5,975 nt of DNA from Armatimonadota bacterium (GTDB lineage: Bacteria > Armatimonadota > SYMT01). Below the pieces are notes generated by a model. That model was not told where the DNA came from. It worked only from the letters and a program-made list of their open reading frames with translations, and made no database searches. Below, piece by piece: positions 1 through 4,182 of this stretch. The stretch spans positions 1-5,975 of the forward strand of contig JAJFMS010000612.1 of assembly GCA_020696885.1 (NCBI GenBank), given 5' to 3'. The translations under genes were made by a program, and so were the position numbers. Positions within the stretch are counted from its first letter, which is position 1. Each line of letters begins with the position of its first letter.

Positions 1-76
1 CAGGATGGGGGAGGGATGGGCAGGGGTACGGTCTGCTTCCAAGCGAAGGTTAACCAGTAGGGCCGGACCTCCATGT

Positions 77-94
77 CGGCCCCGTTTTGGGCCG
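77..94. repeat. Small perfect hairpin in upstream region
   Basis: CGGCCC (77-82) and GGGCCG (89-94) are exact reverse complements separated by six bases (CGTTTT), so RNA from either strand could fold into a 6-bp GC stem. No T-run follows on the + strand (CTCACCAAC instead), so it does not look like a standard intrinsic terminator for an upstream gene. In GC-rich DNA a stem of this size also occurs by chance. Confidence 0.25.
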
Positions 95-154
95 CTCACC
101 AACAAGTTGCCGCATCGGCGTTTCGAAAACACACTGTCGGGTACTCGTTTCCAA

Positions 155-160
155 TAGAAT
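155..160 (+). promoter_or_regulatory. Possible -10 box (TAGAAT)
   Basis: TAGAAT matches the sigma-70 -10 consensus TATAAT at five of six positions and sits in the most AT-rich part of this upstream region, about 67 bases before the ATG at 227. No good -35 hexamer lies 16-18 bases upstream (the sequence there is near CACTGT). It is therefore only a weak candidate for the promoter of the two-gene module. Confidence 0.2.
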
Positions 161-226
161 GAAGCTAGGGCGAGCGCCGGAATTGCCCCTTCAACGCGTA
201 ACCGTCGGAAGTCGCGAGAGACCGAA

Positions 227-496
227 ATGGCTGTTTTCAACCAGGTAGTTCCTAAAGGCCGCCGGGCGACGCAGAAGCCCGGCGCGCGAGTCGTCGTCCG
301 TGGCGTACAGGGCGAGGAGACGAGACCTTCGTCGGCGGTTCGCGCTGCGATGGAAGCGGCCGGGGAGCGGGCAACCAACCAGGCGCGGGCGTCGCTCTTC
401 GCCGCGGGGGTCTACCCGGTGATCTCCCGAGATGGCGAGCTCCTTGAAGAGCTCCCGGACGGCTCAACTCGCCCCTATATCGACCTGGCTCCCTGA
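227..496 (+). CDS. Small protein upstream of zeta-like toxin, putative antitoxin
   Basis: This is an 89-residue hypothetical protein. Its basic N-terminal third contains KGRR and QKPGAR. A predicted helical stretch follows (about residues 38-60, rich in Ala, Arg and Glu), then a short segment of the type 'AAGVYPVISRDGELLEELPDGS' split here as AAGVYPVISRDG and ELLEELPDGS (about residues 59-80). From memory, small proteins ending in a similar Gly-Val-x-Pro-Val / Asp-Gly / Glu-x-x-Pro-Asp-Gly pattern often precede zeta-toxin-family genes and are presumed antitoxins. It does not resemble the classical epsilon antitoxin. Its TGA (494-496) overlaps the ATG of the next gene by one base, which suggests co-transcription and translational coupling. 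A weak purine-rich ribosome site (about 214-220) precedes the ATG. The antitoxin role is inferred from context; the existence of the gene is well supported by the overlap. Confidence 0.7.
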   Translation: MAVFNQVVPKGRRATQKPGARVVVRGVQGEETRPSSAVRAAMEAAGERATNQARASLFAAGVYPVISRDGELLEELPDGSTRPYIDLAP

Positions 497-1341
497 TGCC
501 GTCGGAGCCATTGCGAGCGGTCGTAGTGGCGGGGCCGAATGGGTCTGGGAAGAGCACTCTCACCGAGATCCTACGCCCCAGCCCTTGCCTGGGGTTCTCG
601 TTTCCGGACTGCTACATCAACGCCGATGAGATCGCCGCTGAGCTTCGCCGGGTGGCTCATCCCGATCCCGAGCGCGCGGCATTCCACCAGGGCCGGGAGT
701 TGCGCCGCCAATACCGCGAGGCTCGGCTCCCGTTTGCCTACGAGACGGTGCTTTCACATCCCAGCGGTTTGCTGGATCTGCTAAAGCTGCGGGACGCCGG
801 CTTCGAGGTGACCCTGATCGTTGTCACTACCGACAACCCTGACCTGAATGTAGCCCGCGTGGCGGGCCGAGTCCGGTCCGGCGGGCACTTCATTCCACCG
901 GACCGGGTCCGTAGCCGTTATGAGCGCTGCATGCAGTTCGTGCCACGGGCCATCGAGACAGTGGCGGAGGCCTGGGTGTACGACGCGAGCGATCGGACCC
1001 GGGCCTCGATCTATTGCCAGGACGGCCGTGTCATTCCGGGGGGAACTCCGCCAGGCTACCTCAGGCATGGAGTGGTAAACGTCTTGCGGGATCGGGCCAG
1101 GGCCCGAGCAAAGCTGCACAAGATGGCTGCCGATCAAGGGTGGGTGTGCATCCCGGCTGACGAGGGTGGTGGCGAGTACCGGGGATTGTTGGTGCGGACC
1201 GCACTGCCGCATGCGTACGCCCAGCAGCTCTCCGCCGACAGGGTCGTGCTGCATGACGGGGCACTGCTTATGACGCCGGTCCAGCAGGGAGCGGACGTCT
1301 CCATCCGGTACTGTGACGGCTACGCCGAGGTCGGGGGGTAG
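496..1341 (+). CDS. Zeta toxin-like P-loop kinase with KfrB-like C-terminal extension
   Basis: This 281-residue cytoplasmic protein belongs to the zeta toxin/PezT-like family of P-loop kinases. Characterised members phosphorylate UDP-N-acetylhexosamines and block cell-wall synthesis; whether this one does is untested. The Walker A motif GPNGSGKST is at residues 13-21. NADE (42-45) sits where the family has its catalytic Asp, and FAYETVLS (80-87) matches the usual Glu-Thr motif. RVRSGGHFIPPDRVRSRYER (125-144) is the characteristic Arg-rich GGH/RY segment. All the expected kinase motifs are therefore present. The kinase core ends near residue 210. The remaining part, particularly residues 226-279 (GEYRG, an LPHAYAQQL helix, VVLHD, then DVSIRY and DG), resembles the small KfrB-type domain of plasmid and conjugative-element proteins; that match is from memory. 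Many single-domain relatives are about 190-200 residues. No ribosome site is visible, which is consistent with coupling to the upstream small gene. Confidence 0.85.
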   Translation: MPSEPLRAVVVAGPNGSGKSTLTEILRPSPCLGFSFPDCYINADEIAAELRRVAHPDPERAAFHQGRELRRQYREARLPFAYETVLSHPSGLLDLLKLRDAGFEVTLIVVTTDNPDLNVARVAGRVRSGGHFIPPDRVRSRYERCMQFVPRAIETVAEAWVYDASDRTRASIYCQDGRVIPGGTPPGYLRHGVVNVLRDRARARAKLHKMAADQGWVCIPADEGGGEYRGLLVRTALPHAYAQQLSADRVVLHDGALLMTPVQQGADVSIRYCDGYAEVGG

Positions 1342-1442
1342 ATCCAGAGCCGATGGCGCGTGGTCCGTGCTTAACTGAAACCCCGTAACTCGCTAAAGGC
1401 CTTCGTGTCCCACTCCTCGACTTTGTGAGCTGTAACCAACTG

Positions 1443-4178
1443 ATGTCCCAACGTTTGATCCTGACCTCCGCCCTGCTGGCCCTGTGTGCCGTGCGCCCCG
1501 GCACTGCCGCGCCAGCGACGCGCCGTCCGATTGCGAAGCCGGCCGCGGCTCCCGCGCGACCGCTCCGCGTCGCCCCGGTGGCTGTCACGCTCAGCGGCGC
1601 TGGCTCGGAGCAGGCGCTGCTGGTGACCGGCACGGACGCCACCGGCCGGAGCGTGGACCTCACCGGCTCGGCGGTCTACCGCAGCACGAACCCGAAGGTG
1701 GTCACCGTCGGCAAAGACGGACTGGTCCGCATCGCGGGGGATGGCGCGGCGACGATCGAGGTGAAGGCCGGCGGCGCCACAGCGAAGGTCACCGTGCGGA
1801 CGAAGAACGCCCGCCGCGAGGCGCCGCTCAGCTTCACGAACGACGTGATGCCGATACTGATGAAGGCGGGCTGCTACACCGGAGCCTGCCATGCCAAGCA
1901 GGGCGGGCAGAACGGCTTCGGGCTCTCCGTGCTGGGGTACGATCCCGAGGCGGACTTTTACTCCGTGGCCCGGCAGGCCAACGGGCGGCGCGTGAACCGG
2001 CTGGAGCCGGGCAAGAGCCTGCTGCTGGCCAAGGCCACCCTGGCTGCGCCCCACGCAGGCGGCAAGCGGTTCGACGAGTCGTCGTCCGAATACCGTCTGC
2101 TGGCGCGCTGGATCGCAGAAGGGGCGCCGTTCGCGCAGCCGTCCGAGCCGAAGCTCATGCGCGTGGAGGTGGAGCCGAAGGAGAGTGTCCTGAAGCCGAA
2201 AGCCGTGCAGCGACTCTTGGTGACCGCGTTCTACTCGGACAACACCACTCGCGACGTGAGCCGGGACGCGGACTTCCGCTCCAACGAAGAGGGGATCGCC
2301 GGCGCGGAGCCGGGCGGAATTGTCCGCGCCACCGACCTGGCCGGCGAGGCCGCGATCATGACCCGGTACATGGGACAGGTCGCTGCCACCCGCATCACCG
2401 TGCCGCTCAAGGTGCCGGTGAGACCGGAGGCCTACGCGCGACTGCCCCGGTTCAACCAGTTGGACGAGCTGGTCTACCGGAAGCTTTCCCAGTTGAACCT
2501 ACTCCCCAGCGAGCTCTGCGACGACGCCACGTTCTTGCGCCGGGCGTTCCTGGACCTGATCGGCACGCTGCCTACTGCGGAGGAGACGCGGGTGTTCCTG
2601 GCGGAGTGCACGGCGGAAGTCGGGATGCACCACGGAGACACGGAGACACGGAGAGATAGAGAGCAGGCTCCCCCCCTTACGAAGGGGGGGAGAGGGGGGG
2701 TCTCCCCGAACGGCGCCCTGGCCGTAGCAACCACCCCCCCTGGCCCCCCCTTGAAAAGGGGGGGAGAGGCTGTGTCCGTACCCGTAGCTCAGCACATCTC
2801 CCAAAAGCAGGCTCCCCCCCTTACGAAGGGGGGGCCAGGGGGGGTCTCCCCGAACCCGGGCACGCCGTCCGGTCAGCAGGCTTCGAAGGGGGGAGACACC
2901 ACCCCAGCCGTCGTGCCGGCTCTGAAGGCTCGGGCAGCCTTGGTAAACCGGCTGTTGGACCGGCCGGAGTATGCGGACTACTGGGGCATGCGGTGGGTGA
3001 ACCTGCTGCTGGTGGACCGGGATCCGCTCTTCCCCAAGGGTGCGTACGCGTATGACCGGTGGGTCCGCGATGCGTTCCGGGACAACATGCCGTTCGACCA
3101 GTTCGCGCGGGACATCGTTACCGGCAGCGGGGAGACGTACCGGGACGGTCCCGCTAACTTCTACCGCGCGCTGGCCACGCCGATCGAACAGTCCAAGGCG
3201 ATTAGCCAGCTCTTCCTGGGGGTACGGATCGACTGCGCCCAGTGCCACCACCACCCGAACGAGCGGTGGGGGCAGGACGACTTCTATTCGATGGCGGCGT
3301 TCTTCGCTCGCGTTCGACGCAAAGGCGCCTCCGAGTTCGAGCAGGTGGTCTACGCCGGTCCGGACGGTGAGGTGAAGCACCCGAAGACCGATGCGGTGAT
3401 GCCGCCGCGCCCGCTGGGCGGCGCCGTGCCGGAGATCCCGGACGACGAGGACCGCCGCGAGCACCTGGCGCGCTGGATGACCTCGCCGGAGAACCCGTAC
3501 TTCGCGCGCACCATCGTGAACCGGGCGTGGGCGCTGCTGATGGGGCGCGGCATCGTGGAGCCGGTGGACGACATGCGCGTCACCAATCCGGCCACGAACG
3601 AGCCGCTGCTGGACGCGCTGGCGAAAGACTTCGTGGCGCACGGCTATGACCAGAAGCACCTCCTCCGCACCATCGCCGCCTCTGCGGCCTACCAGCGCAG
3701 CAGCAAGGCGACCAAAAACAACGCGAAGGACACGCACAACTACTCCCGGTTCTACGTGAAGCGGCTGATCGGCGAGGTGCTCCTGGACGCCGTGGGACAG
3801 GTAACCGGCGTGCCGGAGAAGTTCAACGGCCATCCTGTCACCACGCGCGCCATCCAGATGTGGGACAACAAGCTTCCCGTGGAATTCCGCCCTGCCGACG
3901 GCAGCGTGACGCAGGTGCTCCACCTGATGAACTCCACCGCGATCCAGAGCCGGCTCACGAAGGACGACGGCACGACGGCCCGCCTGGAGAAGTCCATGCT
4001 CACGCCGGAGGCGATCGTCGAGGAGCTGTACCTAACAGTCTACAACCGGCAGCCGAAGCCGGACGAGGCGAAAGCCGCCCGGGCTGCCTTTGATCGCGCC
4101 GGGGCGACCCGCCGGGCGGCGATCGAGGACCTTCTGTGGGTCTTGTTGAACTCACCGGAGTTCATCTTCAACCATTGA
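1443..4178 (+). CDS. Secreted Ig-like/cytochrome c-like DUF1549-DUF1553 protein with in-frame repeat insertion
   Basis: This 911-residue exported protein is of the type abundant in Planctomycetota and related phyla; its exact activity is unknown. I chose the ATG at 1443 because it begins directly with a signal peptide (MSQRLILTSALLALCA, cleavage probably after the TAA near residue 23). A GTG at 1425 would add six residues; neither start has a clear ribosome site. Domains by residue from the ATG: Big2-like Ig fold about 43-120; a cytochrome c-like region about 130-235 with a CYTGACH site (C144, C149, H150); a second Ig-like fold about 238-324; DUF1549 from about 338 to 625, with a CAQCHHHP heme-type motif at 598-605; and DUF1553 from about 672 to the C-terminus, with ENPYFARTIVNRAWALLMGR at 683-702. 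Residues about 396-493 are a repeat-derived insertion inside DUF1549, between the FLAEC helix and LVNRLLDRPEY. Without it the protein would be about 810 residues and the domain would be continuous. A 101-base gap with no evident terminator separates it from the toxin-like gene, and the next gene starts four bases downstream. Confidence 0.92.
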   Translation: MSQRLILTSALLALCAVRPGTAAPATRRPIAKPAAAPARPLRVAPVAVTLSGAGSEQALLVTGTDATGRSVDLTGSAVYRSTNPKVVTVGKDGLVRIAGDGAATIEVKAGGATAKVTVRTKNARREAPLSFTNDVMPILMKAGCYTGACHAKQGGQNGFGLSVLGYDPEADFYSVARQANGRRVNRLEPGKSLLLAKATLAAPHAGGKRFDESSSEYRLLARWIAEGAPFAQPSEPKLMRVEVEPKESVLKPKAVQRLLVTAFYSDNTTRDVSRDADFRSNEEGIAGAEPGGIVRATDLAGEAAIMTRYMGQVAATRITVPLKVPVRPEAYARLPRFNQLDELVYRKLSQLNLLPSELCDDATFLRRAFLDLIGTLPTAEETRVFLAECTAEVGMHHGDTETRRDREQAPPLTKGGRGGVSPNGALAVATTPPGPPLKRGGEAVSVPVAQHISQKQAPPLTKGGPGGVSPNPGTPSGQQASKGGDTTPAVVPALKARAALVNRLLDRPEYADYWGMRWVNLLLVDRDPLFPKGAYAYDRWVRDAFRDNMPFDQFARDIVTGSGETYRDGPANFYRALATPIEQSKAISQLFLGVRIDCAQCHHHPNERWGQDDFYSMAAFFARVRRKGASEFEQVVYAGPDGEVKHPKTDAVMPPRPLGGAVPEIPDDEDRREHLARWMTSPENPYFARTIVNRAWALLMGRGIVEPVDDMRVTNPATNEPLLDALAKDFVAHGYDQKHLLRTIAASAAYQRSSKATKNNAKDTHNYSRFYVKRLIGEVLLDAVGQVTGVPEKFNGHPVTTRAIQMWDNKLPVEFRPADGSVTQVLHLMNSTAIQSRLTKDDGTTARLEKSMLTPEAIVEELYLTVYNRQPKPDEAKAARAAFDRAGATRRAAIEDLLWVLLNSPEFIFNH
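2631..2654 (+). repeat. Three tandem copies of CACGGAGA
   Basis: Three perfect 8-base units, at 2631-2638, 2639-2646 and 2647-2654, follow ATGCAC and precede GATAGAGAG. The period of eight is not a multiple of three, so successive units are read in different frames, giving HGDTETRR. From memory, CACGGAGA-type runs are dispersed repeats in many environmental bacterial genomes, usually between genes. Here they form the left edge of the coding insertion. Confidence 0.9.
2662..2711 (+). repeat. 50-base palindromic element, copy 1
   Basis: This copy begins AGCAGGCT and ends TCTCCCCGAAC. It contains C7 (2670-2676), TT, a three-base ACG loop, AA and G7 (2684-2690), which form a perfect 9-bp hairpin. 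AGA and a second G7 (2694-2700) follow. It matches copy 2 at 48 of 50 positions; the two differences are in the AGA/CCA spacer. It is translated as QAPPLTKGGRGGVSPN. Confidence 0.92.
2731..2770 (-). repeat. Palindromic element of the same family, inverted orientation
   Basis: Read on the - strand this gives GCCTCT, C7, TTTTCAA, G7, CCA, G7, TGG, the same layout as the two direct copies. On the + strand its own hairpin is C7-TT (2744-2752), a GAA loop, and AA-G7 (2756-2764). Bases 2733-2752 are a perfect 20-base inverted match to 2826-2845 in copy 2. The outer flanks differ from those of the direct copies, so it is a diverged or differently bounded family member. It is translated as TTPPGPPLKRGGEA. 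Confidence 0.85.
2806..2855 (+). repeat. 50-base palindromic element, copy 2
   Basis: This is a direct repeat of copy 1 at an offset of exactly 144 bases (48 codons), so both copies are read in the same frame (QAPPLTKGGPGGVSPN). The hairpin is C7-TT (2814-2822), an ACG loop, and AA-G7 (2826-2834). CCA and a second G7 (2838-2844) follow, then TCTCCCCGAAC. Identity with copy 1 stops abruptly at both ends, which defines the unit as AGCAGGCT through CCGAAC. Confidence 0.92.
2875..2905 (+). repeat. Decayed fourth copy of the palindromic element
   Basis: AGCAGGCT at 2875-2882 is the same left edge as in copies 1 and 2. The C-run and part of the TTAC that should follow are missing, and TCGAAGGGGGGAGACACC comes directly after. 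The G-run is six bases. A deletion of about ten bases, or recombination between different element forms, would explain it. It is read in frame as QASKGGDTTP and lies close to the right edge of the insertion. Confidence 0.6.
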
Positions 4179-4182
4179 CGCC

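Larger units (their letters stand above)
1..226. other. Non-coding upstream region
   Basis: I see no convincing gene here. The longest open stretch from the left edge (second forward frame) ends at a TAG at 155-157, and its conceptual protein is basic, compositionally biased and unlike anything I recognise. The first bases are purine-rich and G-rich (1-27). The region holds a small perfect hairpin (77-94) and a possible -10 box (155-160), listed separately. It most likely contains the promoter and leader of the small gene starting at 227. A weak purine stretch, GCGAGAG at 214-220, lies six bases before that ATG and may serve as its ribosome binding site. Confidence 0.5.
2628..2921 (+). repeat. 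Composite repeat cluster inserted in frame in DUF1549 domain
   Basis: This stretch of about 294 bases interrupts an otherwise conserved DUF1549 domain. It is built from three tandem CACGGAGA units, two direct 50-base palindromic elements, one inverted element and one decayed element. It is read in the gene's frame without a stop and encodes a low-complexity segment rich in Pro, Gly, Lys and Thr, with recurring APPLTKGG and GGVSPN motifs. A neighbouring frame is closed by a TAG at 2657-2659, so the frame used is not simply the only possibility by composition. The boundaries are inferred from where family-like sequence stops (about residue 391) and resumes (KARAALVNRLLDRPEY). The exact junctions could be 10-30 bases either side. 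Confidence 0.8.

Noticed and set aside
437..454. GAGCTC inverted repeat in the small upstream gene
   Set aside because: It encodes ELLEEL in a helix-like segment; repeated GAGCTC follows from codon choice and shows no regulatory context.
1342..1442. Terminator or promoter between the toxin-like gene and the first large gene
   Set aside because: I found no GC-rich hairpin with a T-run and no convincing -35/-10 pair. A transcription boundary here is likely from the change in gene content but is not visible.
1425..1442. GTG at 1425 as the start of the first large gene
   Set aside because: It adds six polar residues before a good signal peptide and has no ribosome site. The ATG at 1443 is more plausible, though the GTG is not excluded.
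2662..2905. Possible CRISPR array
   Set aside because: Copies are few, in mixed orientation and unevenly spaced, the units are self-complementary G/C runs, and the whole lies inside a translated gene.
2628..2921. Repeat insertion as evidence of a pseudogene
   Set aside because: The frame is kept through the insert, and all family motifs before and after it are intact to the normal C-terminus, so the gene is probably functional.
2499..3923. Long - strand open frame (474 codons) opposite the first large gene
   Set aside because: It lies antisense to a gene with clear domains. Its composition (Val/Arg/His-rich with no motif) is that expected from the complement of GC-rich codons, and it has no independent support.
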